Shown here: one piece after another, positions 37,187 through 46,517 of the stretch
Position numbering within the stretch: position 1 is the first letter of the stretch
How the letters are laid out: every line of letters starts with the position of its first letter
Assembly (NCBI RefSeq): GCF_031599675.1
Contig: NZ_CP134223.1
Location: 3,224,001 to 3,288,000 of the forward strand
From: Paenibacillus pedocola
Lineage (GTDB): Bacteria; Bacillota; Bacilli; Paenibacillales; Paenibacillaceae
Length of the DNA stretch: 64,000 nucleotides
Direction of reading: 5' to 3'
Position numbers and translations under genes: made by a program
The notes under the pieces: generated by a model
Databases searched by the model: none
What the model was told of the DNA's origin: nothing
What the model saw: the letters and a program-made list of their open reading frames with translations, nothing else

Positions 37187-38179
37187 TTGTCTACTTTGAC
37201 GAAGAAAAATGCACTCGGCTTCTTTGAAATCCGGCTTGAATCCATCGGCGGACTTGGCGCCAACCTGGCAGGAAAAATGCTTGCGGAGACCGGCGCGCTC
37301 GAACTGGGCTTTAACGCCGCTAACTTCTCTTCCTACGGCTCTGAGAAAAAAGGCTCCCCCGTGAAAACCTTTGTCCGCTTCTGTGATCCGGAGATTGAAA
37401 TCAGAGATCATAGTCCGATTGAAGAGCCGCATCTGATCGCGGTTTTCCACGAGGCTCTGTACAAGATTGTGAACGTGGCAAGCGGCCTGCAGCCAGACGG
37501 GGTCGTCCTGGTCAATACAACCCGCGACTTCGATGAAGTACGTTCAAGTCTGAAGATTGAATCCGGGACAATTGCCCTGATTGATGCCATGGGGATAGCC
37601 GTTGAAGAGAGAACCAAGATTAACACCGCGATGCTTGGCGCGATGTTCCGTATTTGTGATTTCCTCGATCCCGAAGCGATGCGTACCGTTATCCGCAGAA
37701 CGTTCGAGAAGAAATATCCGCAGCTTGTGGAGCCCAACCTCCGTACTTTCGACCGGGGCTACAATGAGGTGCAATTCAAAACCTATGACGTACCGGAAGG
37801 TTCGCAGATTAAACCTTTCAAACGTGTACAATCCTTGCTTGGTTACAAAACGCAATTGCCAGGCGGAGTGATCGCCGCACAGGGAAACAGCATTCTTAAG
37901 GATCTGGGCGGTTCCCGCGCCGGGCTGCTGCCGGAGTTTCATGCCGCTAAATGCATCAATTGTGCTGCCTGCGATAATGTCTGCCCTGACTATTGCTTCG
38001 TATGGGAATCGGCAGAAGACAAGCGCGGCCGCCTGCAGCAGGTTCTTCGGGGCATTGATTATCAATATTGTAAGGGCTGCCTGAAATGTGTTGAAGCCTG
38101 CCCTTCTGATGCGCTGACCAGCCTCCGCGAAGAACCCGGCTATGCTGAACTGAACCGTGTTGCCCAAGTGTTCTGTTAA
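37187..38179 (+). CDS. Pyruvate:ferredoxin oxidoreductase gamma-delta subunit
   Basis: 330 residues from TTG 37187, seven bases after AAAGGAGG. Residues 1 to about 190 are the 2-oxoacid:acceptor oxidoreductase gamma domain (GGLGANLAGKMLAE, SYGSEKKGSPV). The C-terminal ferredoxin-like delta domain has two [4Fe-4S] motifs, CINCAACDNVCP and CKGCLKCVEACP. It pairs with the next gene to oxidise pyruvate to acetyl-CoA and reduce ferredoxin. Because the family also includes 2-oxoisovalerate and 2-oxoglutarate enzymes, pyruvate is inferred from the hydrogenase context. Confidence 0.88.
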   Translation: MSTLTKKNALGFFEIRLESIGGLGANLAGKMLAETGALELGFNAANFSSYGSEKKGSPVKTFVRFCDPEIEIRDHSPIEEPHLIAVFHEALYKIVNVASGLQPDGVVLVNTTRDFDEVRSSLKIESGTIALIDAMGIAVEERTKINTAMLGAMFRICDFLDPEAMRTVIRRTFEKKYPQLVEPNLRTFDRGYNEVQFKTYDVPEGSQIKPFKRVQSLLGYKTQLPGGVIAAQGNSILKDLGGSRAGLLPEFHAAKCINCAACDNVCPDYCFVWESAEDKRGRLQQVLRGIDYQYCKGCLKCVEACPSDALTSLREEPGYAELNRVAQVFC

Positions 38180-38201
38180 ATGAAGAGGGAGGAACCTACT
38201 A

Positions 38202-40493
38202 ATGGCTGTTAGTGAAAATAAATTATCTGATGCTGTACCTGCCGAGCAGGTCACATGCTTTGAATCCGGCAATGAGATGGCGGCTACAGCAGCCGCACAG
38301 ATCAACTACCACATGATGGGCTATTTCCCGATCACTCCATCCACTGAGGTGGCCCAATATCTCGATCAGATGAAGGCCCGCGGGCAGCATGATATTCAGC
38401 TCGTTGCAGCGGATGGCGAACACGGCTCCGCAGGCATCTGCTATGGCGCAGCTATGGCTGGGGCACGGGTCATCAACGCCACCAGCTCGCAAGGGTTTCT
38501 GTATATGCTGGAGCAGCTGCCTACCCAGTCAGGTACTCGCTTTCCAATGGTCCTAAATCTTGTTACCCGTGCGGTCAGCGGCCCGCTGGATATCCGCGGC
38601 GATCATTCCGACCTGTATTACGGCCTGAATACCGGCTGGGTCATTCTGACAGCCAGCACACCGCAGGCTGTATACGATATGAACATTATGGCACTCAGGA
38701 TTGCCGAGCATTCGGAAGTCCGGCTGCCGGTAATTGTAGCTTATGACGGCTTCTTCACCTCCCATCAAAAACGCAAAGTGAAGTACTTCAAGGATAACGC
38801 TGTAGTTCAGCAGTTTGTAGGACCGAATCCGAACCACGCCTACGCGAATGTATCTGACCCGTCCCGGCCGGTGACCATTGGTGCGCATATGGGCGGTGAT
38901 GACCTGCTCAACAACCATTATCAGCTGTCCGAAGCGCTTGAAAAGGCCGGCGGAGTATACAGTGAGGTAGCCCGGGAATATGCGCTTTTGTCCGGACGTG
39001 AATATAAGGTTCTCGATCTGTACCGGATGGAAGATGCGGAATATGCCTTGTTCCTGCTCAATTCTGCGGGAGAGACGGCCAAGGATACCGTCGATGCACT
39101 GCGTGCAAAAGGGATCAAAGCAGGGCTGATCCGTCCGAATATCATCCGGCCGTTTCCGGCAGAAGAGCTGCGTACTGCGCTTAAGAATGTCAAGGCCCTG
39201 CTTGTTGGCGAACGTGCGGACTCTTATGGTGCACAAGGCGGCAATCTGACCCATGAAATCCGCTCGGCACTGCAAATTGATCCGGACAACAAAACCATGA
39301 TCCTCTCGCGGATCTTTGGCCTGGGCGGTAAGGATTTCTATGCGGATGATGCAGCTGCTTTCTTCCAGCTGGCCATCGATGCAGCGGAGCAAGGCAGTGC
39401 GGAGAAACCTTTTGACTATTACGGCTATTATCCCGGTGAAGAAAAAGACGCACTCGCGCCGGTAATCGAACCGATGCATGGCAATGCATTTAGAACCGGA
39501 CTGATACAGGTAACCCAAAACGAAGAAACGGGCCTGCTCAAAGTGAAGCTGCCACCGCTGCGGCAATTGACTGTGAAGCCTCACCGTTTAGCTCCCGGAC
39601 ATGGCGCCTGCCCCGGCTGCGGAGCACTTTCTGCCCTGGAATTGTTCTTCAAAGGCATTGAGGGTGACATGGTCGTATTGTTCCAGACTGGCTGCGCGTA
39701 TGTGGTCACGGCAAGCTATCCGTATTCCTCACACAAACAGACCTTTGTGCACAACCTCTTCCAGAATGGTGCAGCTACACTGGCCGGGATGGTGGATGCT
39801 TTCTATGAGCTGAAGCGGCGCGGGGAAATCCAGGTTGCTGATGATGTTACCTTTGTGATGGTCTCCGGTGACGGCGGTATGGATATCGGGATGGGAGCGA
39901 CCGTTGGCGCAGCCCTGCGCAACCATAAAATGATCATTCTGGAATACGACAATGAAGGCTATATGAACACCGGTTCCCAGCTGTCCTATAGCACGCCGAT
40001 GGGGCACATGACCAGCACCTCAGGTGTCGGCTCAGCGCAAAAAGGTAAAAAAGGCCACCACAAAGACACCGCGCAAATACTGGCTGCCTGCAATATTCCT
40101 TATGTGTTTACCGGTGTGGAGAGCAATCCTCAGGATCTTCTGCAAAAAGCGGCTAAAGCCCAGTGGTATGCGAATAACGTGGGCACGGCCTACGGCAAAA
40201 TCCTCTGCGCCTGCCCGCTCAACTGGAAAACACCGGATGACCAAGGCAATGAGCTGGTGAAGGCGGCTGTGGATTCCTGCTTCTTCCCGCTGTATGAGAT
40301 TGAACAGGGGATTACCCGCATTACCTATAATCCGGAAGAGAAGGGCAAGCGGATCCCGGCGGTTGACTGGCTGAAACGTATGGGCAAAACGAAACATCTG
40401 GTGAAGGATACCGAGCTGCTGCAGGATTTTGAAAATGAAATCGAACGCCGCTGGAACCGTTTGAAGCTCAGACATGAAAACGCGCTGCTCTAA
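38202..40493 (+). CDS. Pyruvate:ferredoxin oxidoreductase alpha-beta fused subunit
   Basis: 763 residues. The alpha (pyrimidine-binding) half starts GNEMAATAAAQINYHMMGYFPITPSTEV and runs to about residue 400. The beta half, from about residue 465, binds TPP and a [4Fe-4S] cluster: HGACPGCGALSALELF, TGCAYVV, and the TPP motif GDGGMDIGMGA...NEGYMNTG. It therefore completes the four-domain oxidoreductase with the gamma-delta gene 22 bases upstream. Electrons go to ferredoxin and presumably to the hydrogenase encoded next. RBS GGGAGG lies nine bases before the ATG. Confidence 0.92.
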   Translation: MAVSENKLSDAVPAEQVTCFESGNEMAATAAAQINYHMMGYFPITPSTEVAQYLDQMKARGQHDIQLVAADGEHGSAGICYGAAMAGARVINATSSQGFLYMLEQLPTQSGTRFPMVLNLVTRAVSGPLDIRGDHSDLYYGLNTGWVILTASTPQAVYDMNIMALRIAEHSEVRLPVIVAYDGFFTSHQKRKVKYFKDNAVVQQFVGPNPNHAYANVSDPSRPVTIGAHMGGDDLLNNHYQLSEALEKAGGVYSEVAREYALLSGREYKVLDLYRMEDAEYALFLLNSAGETAKDTVDALRAKGIKAGLIRPNIIRPFPAEELRTALKNVKALLVGERADSYGAQGGNLTHEIRSALQIDPDNKTMILSRIFGLGGKDFYADDAAAFFQLAIDAAEQGSAEKPFDYYGYYPGEEKDALAPVIEPMHGNAFRTGLIQVTQNEETGLLKVKLPPLRQLTVKPHRLAPGHGACPGCGALSALELFFKGIEGDMVVLFQTGCAYVVTASYPYSSHKQTFVHNLFQNGAATLAGMVDAFYELKRRGEIQVADDVTFVMVSGDGGMDIGMGATVGAALRNHKMIILEYDNEGYMNTGSQLSYSTPMGHMTSTSGVGSAQKGKKGHHKDTAQILAACNIPYVFTGVESNPQDLLQKAAKAQWYANNVGTAYGKILCACPLNWKTPDDQGNELVKAAVDSCFFPLYEIEQGITRITYNPEEKGKRIPAVDWLKRMGKTKHLVKDTELLQDFENEIERRWNRLKLRHENALL

Positions 40494-40518
40494 TCTTGAT
40501 TGAAGGGAGCCTGCCTAA

Positions 40519-41019
40519 ATGGAACACCAACAAACCTGCTCAAGCGCCGACATTGCCGAAGCCGATGAGAGGCTGGAGAAAGTGAAACATGCCATCGAGC
40601 AGTTCAAACTCATGAAGGGCGCTTTGATCCCTGTACTTCATGAAGTACAGGATATATACGGCTTTTTGCCGGAGCCTGTGCTCCAGGTGGTTTCGGAAGA
40701 GCTTAACCTGCCCTTAAGTGAAATTTATGGGGTAGCTTCGTTTTATCATTTCTTTTCCCTGACTCCGAAAGGAGAGAATGTGATTCATGTCTGCATGGGA
40801 ACAGCCTGCTACATCAAAGGGGCTCAAGCGGTGCTGGACCGTCTCAGTACAGAGCTGAAGGTTCCTGTGCAAGGAACGACAGAGGACAATAAATTTACGT
40901 TAGAAGCGACACGTTGTCTGGGAGCCTGCGGGCTCGCCCCTGTCATGACCATCGGAGAGAAAGTGCATGGACGTTTAGTGCCTAATGCCGTGCCGAAAAT
41001 TCTTATTGAGTACAAGTGA
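40519..41019 (+). CDS. hydC: NADH-dependent [FeFe] hydrogenase subunit HydC (NuoE-like)
   Basis: 166 residues of the NuoE/thioredoxin-like [2Fe-2S] family. It has VLHEVQDIYGFLPEPVLQVV, YGVASFYHFF, and the cluster cysteines in CMGTACY and ATRCLGACG. It is about as long as HydC of the trimeric Thermotoga enzyme. Together with HydB and HydA it forms an electron-bifurcating or NADH-linked hydrogenase in the cytoplasm. Confidence 0.9.
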   Translation: MEHQQTCSSADIAEADERLEKVKHAIEQFKLMKGALIPVLHEVQDIYGFLPEPVLQVVSEELNLPLSEIYGVASFYHFFSLTPKGENVIHVCMGTACYIKGAQAVLDRLSTELKVPVQGTTEDNKFTLEATRCLGACGLAPVMTIGEKVHGRLVPNAVPKILIEYK

Positions 41020-41060
41020 TTCCCGGCAATTCACGCACATTTTTAACGGGAGGTATTGGC

Positions 41061-42938
41061 ATGAAGCTGTTAACGGATCTTGATGCTATCCGCACGCTTA
41101 CGCAGAGCCGTCTGGATAACCGGAGAATCACCGGGGCCTCCGGCGAGTCCATTACATTCAGATCAGTGATGGTGTGCGGCGGTACAGGATGCACATCCTC
41201 GGATTCTAATACAATTATCGCAGCTTTGGAGCAGGAAATATCCAGCCACGGGATTGAGAGCCAGGTGGAGGTCGTACGAACAGGCTGTTTCGGCCTTTGC
41301 GAGCTGGGACCAGTCGTGATCGTCTATCCGGAAGGTATTTTTTACAGCCGGGTGGAGGTGAAGGATATTCCTGCTCTGGTGGAGCAGCATTTGCTGAACG
41401 GCAAGCCTTATGACAAGAAAATATACGAAAAGACCCGGCATGGCGAAGAAATTCTGAGCTTTGAGGAAACGGACTTTTATAAAAAACAAGTGCGGATCGC
41501 GCTGCGCAACTGCGGTACCATTGATCCCGAAGTCATAGATGAGTACATTGCCAGTGACGGTTACAAAGCGCTTGCTCAGGTGCTTACGACGATGAGCCGC
41601 GAGCAAGTGATTGACACGGTTAAGCAGTCCGGGCTGCGGGGACGCGGCGGCGGCGGCTTTCTCACCGGTCTTAAGTGGGAGTTCGCGGCCAAACAGAACA
41701 AACCGCAGAAGTATGTCATCTGCAATGCCGATGAGGGTGATCCGGGAGCTTTCATGGACCGTTCGATCCTGGAAGGCAATCCGCACTCGGTCATCGAGGC
41801 GATGGCCATTGCTGGGTATGCCATTGGCGCGAACCAGGGGTTCATCTATGTCCGAGCAGAATATCCTATCGCGGTACAGCGGTTTACCAAAGCGCTGGAT
41901 CAGGCGCGAGAGTACGGGCTGCTGGGCGATGATATTTTTGGCACCGGCTTCACCTTTAACATTGATGTGCGCCTTGGAGCGGGGGCGTTTGTCTGCGGTG
42001 AGGAGACCGCTTTGATTCACTCCATTGAAGGCCACCGGGGGATGCCGACACCGAAGCCTCCCTTCCCGGCTGTTGAAGGATTGTGGGGGATGCCGACAAT
42101 CATCAATAATGTGGAAACGCTTGCTAATATTGCACAGATTATTCTGAACGGCGCAGAGTGGTACGCAAGTATCGGAACCGAGAAATCGAAGGGCACCAAG
42201 GTGTTTGCACTCGGAGGCAAGGTTGTGAACACCGGACTGGTTGAGGTTCCGATGGGCATTACGCTGCGCGAGGTCATCTTTGAAATTGGCGGCGGGATTC
42301 CCGGCGGCAAAAAATTCAAGGCTGTGCAAACCGGAGGCCCGTCGGGGGGCTGCCTGACTGAAGAGCATCTGGACTGTACCATAGATTTTGATACACTGAC
42401 CAGTCTGGGTTCCATGATGGGCTCCGGCGGAATGATCATTATGGATGAGGACACCTGCATGGTGGATGTCGCCCGGTTCTATCTGGATTTCACCCGTGAC
42501 GAATCATGCGGCAAGTGCACACCATGCCGGATAGGCACTAAACGGCTGCTTGAGATGCTCGATAAGATTACCGAAGGCAAAGGGACCATGGAGGATCTCG
42601 AGAATTTGGAACAGCTGTCGCTGCAGATTAAGAACGCCTCTCTCTGTGCGTTAGGGCAGACTGCCCCCAACCCGGTATTGTCGACCATTAAATATTTCCG
42701 CGATGAATATATGGCTCATATTACGGACAGCAAATGTCCGGCCGGTGTCTGCAAATCCCTGATCTCCTATGAAATCGATGCTGAGCTGTGCCGCGGCTGC
42801 AGTCTCTGTGCCCGGAAATGTCCAAGCGATGCGATTTCCGGCAAAGTGAAGGAACCGTATGTCATCGATAAGGCAACCTGCATTAAATGCGGCGTCTGCT
42901 TCGATGTGTGCAAGTTCAAAGCGGTAGCGATAGTCTGA
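41061..42938 (+). CDS. hydB: NADH-dependent [FeFe] hydrogenase subunit HydB (NuoF-like)
   Basis: 625 residues from ATG 41061 (GGGAGG seven bases upstream). An N-terminal thioredoxin-like [2Fe-2S] domain (CGGTGC, GCFGLCE) is followed by the NuoF core with its NADH/FMN site (GRGGGGFLTGLKWEF, NADEGDPGAFMDR, FVCGEETALI) and SLBB region. Next comes the [4Fe-4S] motif SCGKCTPCR...C. At the C-terminus a two-[4Fe-4S] ferredoxin domain is present (CRGCSLCARKCP, CIKCGVCFDVCK). This domain order is that of HydB in bifurcating hydrogenases. It oxidises or reduces NAD(H) and exchanges electrons with HydA. Confidence 0.92.
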   Translation: MKLLTDLDAIRTLTQSRLDNRRITGASGESITFRSVMVCGGTGCTSSDSNTIIAALEQEISSHGIESQVEVVRTGCFGLCELGPVVIVYPEGIFYSRVEVKDIPALVEQHLLNGKPYDKKIYEKTRHGEEILSFEETDFYKKQVRIALRNCGTIDPEVIDEYIASDGYKALAQVLTTMSREQVIDTVKQSGLRGRGGGGFLTGLKWEFAAKQNKPQKYVICNADEGDPGAFMDRSILEGNPHSVIEAMAIAGYAIGANQGFIYVRAEYPIAVQRFTKALDQAREYGLLGDDIFGTGFTFNIDVRLGAGAFVCGEETALIHSIEGHRGMPTPKPPFPAVEGLWGMPTIINNVETLANIAQIILNGAEWYASIGTEKSKGTKVFALGGKVVNTGLVEVPMGITLREVIFEIGGGIPGGKKFKAVQTGGPSGGCLTEEHLDCTIDFDTLTSLGSMMGSGGMIIMDEDTCMVDVARFYLDFTRDESCGKCTPCRIGTKRLLEMLDKITEGKGTMEDLENLEQLSLQIKNASLCALGQTAPNPVLSTIKYFRDEYMAHITDSKCPAGVCKSLISYEIDAELCRGCSLCARKCPSDAISGKVKEPYVIDKATCIKCGVCFDVCKFKAVAIV

Positions 42939-42955
42939 CGATAGGAGTGATCAGG

Positions 42956-44692
42956 TTGAACACGATTAAAATAATGATCGATGGGGTCGAGACAGAAATC
43001 GTCAAAGGCACCACCGTGCTGGAAGCAGCCCGTGATCAGGGCATTAATATTCCATCCCTCTGTTATTTGAAGGGGGTTAACCATTCTTCAAGCTGCCGGG
43101 TATGCGTGGTTGAAGTCGGGCCGAGGCTTATCGCCTCCTGTACCCTGATTGCAGAAGAGGGCATGAAGATTCTGACGAACACGAAGAAGGTCCGTGATGC
43201 ACGCCGAACATCTGTAGAGCTGCTGCTGTCCGATCATGACCGGGAATGCCTCAGCTGCTCCCGCGGGGGCGGCTGTGAGCTGCAGACCGTATCGAATGAT
43301 CTGAATATCCGTAAAGTTACTTATACCGGTGAACAGTCCAGCCGGGAAAAGGACTATTCTTCACCGGCCATTCTTCGTGACGCCTCCAAATGCATCCTCT
43401 GCGGACGCTGCGTCGGTGCTTGCGGCACGGTGCAGACAGTAGGCGCCATAGGCTTCGCCAAACGGGGATTTGATACTGTGATTTCCACAGCCTTTGGCCG
43501 GTCGCTGGCGGAATCCACCTGTGTCAACTGCGGACAGTGTATTATGGCTTGTCCGGTAGGCGCACTTACAGAGCATGAGAACATCAGTGATGTATGGAAT
43601 GCTATCGCTGACCCGGCCAAATATGTTGTCGTGCAGACTGCACCAGCCGTACGTGTTGCGCTAGGAGAAGAATTTGGCATGCCGGTCGGCACACGCACTA
43701 CCGGCAAGATGGTAGCCGCGCTGCGCAGACTGGGGTTCGATAAAGTGTTCGATACGAACTTCGGGGCGGATCTCACCATTATGGAGGAAGGTACCGAGCT
43801 GCTCTCCCGGCTCAGCAGCGGACAGAAACTGCCCCTGATGACCTCTTGCTGTCCGGGCTGGGTGAAGTTTATGGAGCATAACTTCCCGGATATGCTGGAT
43901 AACCTGTCAACCTGTAAATCCCCGCATGAGATGGAAGGGGCTGTGATAAAATCCTATGTTGCAGGGAAGCTCGGTATCGAACCGCAGAATATTGTCGTCG
44001 TCTCGATTATGCCATGTACGGCCAAGAAGTTCGAAGGAGCACGGGAAGAGCTGGCTCATGAAAATATGCAGGATGTGGACTGGGTACTGACGACCCGTGA
44101 GCTGGCCGCGATGATCAAAGAAGCCGGGATCGACTTTGGGAACCTGAAGGATGAGGCTTTTGACAATCCGTTAGGCATTGGATCCGGTGCAGGAGCAATC
44201 TTCGGGACAACCGGAGGTGTAGCTGAGGCGGCCCTCCGTACGGTTTTCGAGCTGACCTCTGGCAAACCGCTCGAAACGATCGAATATACCGTTGTCCGCG
44301 GCATGACTGGAATCAAGGAGAATACCATTGAGCTGCCGGATGGTAAGCAGATTCGTACTGCGGTCGTTCACGGCCTCGGCAATGCCCGTAAGTTAATGGA
44401 GGCGATGCAGCGGGGGGAGAAAAGCTATGACTTCATGGAAGTGATGGCCTGCGCCGGCGGCTGCATTACCGGAGGCGGCCAGCCGATCGTAGATGCCAAG
44501 ACCTCCGAGCAGATCGATATCAAAGCCGCACGCGCTAAGGCGATCTATTCCGAAGATGAGGCGCAGACCATCCGCAAATCGCATAACAATCCTTTTATCA
44601 AAATGCTGTACGAGGAGTTTCTGGGCGAACCGAATGGTCATCTTGCCCATGAGCTGCTGCATACGCATTATACGGTGCGCTCGAAGTATTAA
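42956..44692 (+). CDS. hydA: [FeFe] hydrogenase catalytic subunit HydA
   Basis: 578 residues from TTG 42956, eight bases after AGGAG. The N-terminal plant-type [2Fe-2S] region includes CRVC. A His-ligated [4Fe-4S] follows (HDRECLSCSRGGGC), then two more [4Fe-4S] (CILCGRCVGAC, CVNCGQCIMACP). The H-cluster domain carries the three signatures TSCCPGWVKFME, MPCTAKKFE and MACAGGCITGGGQP. All H-cluster cysteines are present. Domain layout and the HydC-HydB-HydA order place it in the trimeric group A3 type, which couples NADH and reduced ferredoxin to H2. Confidence 0.95.
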   Translation: MNTIKIMIDGVETEIVKGTTVLEAARDQGINIPSLCYLKGVNHSSSCRVCVVEVGPRLIASCTLIAEEGMKILTNTKKVRDARRTSVELLLSDHDRECLSCSRGGGCELQTVSNDLNIRKVTYTGEQSSREKDYSSPAILRDASKCILCGRCVGACGTVQTVGAIGFAKRGFDTVISTAFGRSLAESTCVNCGQCIMACPVGALTEHENISDVWNAIADPAKYVVVQTAPAVRVALGEEFGMPVGTRTTGKMVAALRRLGFDKVFDTNFGADLTIMEEGTELLSRLSSGQKLPLMTSCCPGWVKFMEHNFPDMLDNLSTCKSPHEMEGAVIKSYVAGKLGIEPQNIVVVSIMPCTAKKFEGAREELAHENMQDVDWVLTTRELAAMIKEAGIDFGNLKDEAFDNPLGIGSGAGAIFGTTGGVAEAALRTVFELTSGKPLETIEYTVVRGMTGIKENTIELPDGKQIRTAVVHGLGNARKLMEAMQRGEKSYDFMEVMACAGGCITGGGQPIVDAKTSEQIDIKAARAKAIYSEDEAQTIRKSHNNPFIKMLYEEFLGEPNGHLAHELLHTHYTVRSKY

Positions 44693-45068
44693 GGCAGTTG
44701 TGTCCGGAGTGGCGAGGTGTCGGTCAGTAATGCTCTGGGCAGATGGTTTTTGTTGGTCGGTTCTGAGGGTAGGTTCTAGGGTTTAGATGCCCATTTTCGG
44801 AACTAGAGGTGTTCGTAGCTATTTTGTTTCAGAAAGAGAAGGATCCAATATTTAATTGGAATATCTCCACTTAATCCTTTCATTTTTCAACATTTATGAT
44901 AATTAAATGGAAAACCTCCACCTAATTAGGCCTATACACCCTTCTGAGAGGCAATTGGATACATTTAAGTGGAGTTTTTCCCACTAGCATACTTATCCGA
45001 GTGTTGGACTGAGAAATAAATGGAGAAATTCCTATTCCGGAAAGTAAGATGTTAGGAGGATGGCGAAA
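44693..45068 (+). other. Non-coding gap between hydA and hydG with degenerate repeats
   Basis: No gene fits. Two 22-base direct copies (44854-44875 and 44905-44926, 18 identical positions) share the core CTCCACyTAAT. A third, inverted, copy lies at 44965-44981 (TTAAGTGGAGTTTTTCC), and a weaker one near 45018. The 44865-44874 and 44965-44974 arms are perfect inverted repeats (CTCCACTTAA/TTAAGTGGAG). Confidence 0.5.
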
Positions 45069-46493
45069 TTGCGGAAGGATTGGGAACCGGCGGATTTTAT
45101 CAATGACGCAGAGATATTATCCAGTCTGGAAGAGGCGAAGAGGCTGGCCGGCGAAGAGGCCGTTGTCCGGTCCATTTTAGAGAAAGCCAGGTCCTGCAAG
45201 GGATTAACCCACCGGGAAGCTGCAGTACTCCTGGAGGTTAAGGATAAAGAAATTCTAGCAGAGATTTACAGCTCAGCAAGGGTAATTAAGGAGAAAATAT
45301 ACGGTAACAGAATCGTCTTATTTGCTCCTTTGTATATAAGCAATTATTGTGTCAATAACTGCGAATACTGCGGATATAAGCAATCCAATCAGGATTTTGC
45401 AAGGCGGAAGCTGAGCAAGGATGAATTGGCGGATGAAGTCCGTGTGCTGCAGGGTCTGGGGCATAAGCGCCTGGTTATTGAAGCGGGTGAAGACCCGGTG
45501 CAATGTGACATTGACTATGTTGTAGATGCGATCAAAACGGTGTACTCCGTAAAGGTCGATAATGGCAGCATCCGCCGCGTGAACATCAATATTGCAGCAA
45601 CCACAATTGAAGACTACCAGAAGCTGAGGGATGCGGAGATAGGGACCTATATTTTATTTCAAGAGACCTATCACAGACCTACCTATGCAGCGCTGCATCA
45701 CAATGGTCCAAAACGGGATTATGACTGGCATACCACGGCCATGGACCGCGCCCAAATGGGCGGGATCGATGATGTCGGCGTAGGTGTTCTTTACGGTTTA
45801 TATGACCACAAATATGACACCATTGCGATGTTAATGCATGCAGAACACCTGGAAGAACGGTTCGGGGTCGGCCCGCATACGGTATCCGTTCCCCGATTGC
45901 GTGAGGCGGACAATGTAAATTTGAAAACGTATCCATTCCTCGTAAAGGATGAAGATTTCAAGCAGCTGGTTGCCGTTCTGCGGCTGTCCGTTCCTTATGC
46001 AGGAATGATCCTTTCCACCCGTGAAGAGCCGTCTTTCCGCGATGAGGTCATTCAGCTCGGGATTTCCCAAGTGAGCGCCGGGTCCAGTACAGGAGTAGGC
46101 GGTTATATGGAGGCAAAGCAGGGAACCGCAGGAATGTTCAAGGAAAAACCCCAGTTCGAAGTGGGTGATCATCGTTCGCCTGAAGAAATTATCCGCGGAC
46201 TTTGCCGGGATGGCTATGTGCCCAGCTATTGCACCGCCTGTTACCGGGAAGGGCGCACCGGCGACCGGTTCATGCGTCTGGCGAAATCGGGGCAGATTCA
46301 TAACGTGTGCCAGCCGAACTCGCTTTTAACCTTTAAAGAATATTTACTGGATTATGCAGATGAAGAAACCCGCGCACTCGGTGAAGAAATCATCCGCAAA
46401 GGGCTCGATGATATTCCCAAGGAAGCCGCACGGAAAATAACTAAAGACCGGCTGCAGCGGCTCGAAAACGGCGAGCGGGATTTGCGTTTTTAA
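45069..46493 (+). CDS. hydG: [FeFe] hydrogenase maturase HydG (radical SAM tyrosine lyase)
   Basis: 474 residues. The radical-SAM CxxxCxxC is at Cys94, Cys98 and Cys101 (YCVNNCEYCGY). The C-terminal auxiliary-cluster motif is YCTACYREGRTGDRF followed by a third Cys (CxxC-x22-C). HydG cleaves tyrosine to make the CO and CN ligands of the H-cluster. The family-typical start KDWEPADFIND favours TTG 45069 (nine bases after AGGAGG); the ATG at 45060 directly abuts that RBS. It is the first gene of the second maturation set. Confidence 0.93.
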   Translation: MRKDWEPADFINDAEILSSLEEAKRLAGEEAVVRSILEKARSCKGLTHREAAVLLEVKDKEILAEIYSSARVIKEKIYGNRIVLFAPLYISNYCVNNCEYCGYKQSNQDFARRKLSKDELADEVRVLQGLGHKRLVIEAGEDPVQCDIDYVVDAIKTVYSVKVDNGSIRRVNINIAATTIEDYQKLRDAEIGTYILFQETYHRPTYAALHHNGPKRDYDWHTTAMDRAQMGGIDDVGVGVLYGLYDHKYDTIAMLMHAEHLEERFGVGPHTVSVPRLREADNVNLKTYPFLVKDEDFKQLVAVLRLSVPYAGMILSTREEPSFRDEVIQLGISQVSAGSSTGVGGYMEAKQGTAGMFKEKPQFEVGDHRSPEEIIRGLCRDGYVPSYCTACYREGRTGDRFMRLAKSGQIHNVCQPNSLLTFKEYLLDYADEETRALGEEIIRKGLDDIPKEAARKITKDRLQRLENGERDLRF

Positions 46494-46517
46494 TAGACCC
46501 ATAAGGAGAGATTCGCA

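Noticed and set aside
38553..39584. 343-codon frame antisense to the por alpha-beta gene
   Set aside because: Shadow of a strongly coding sense frame.
41163..42368. 401-codon frame antisense to hydB
   Set aside because: The sense strand has all HydB motifs; the antisense product has no family features.
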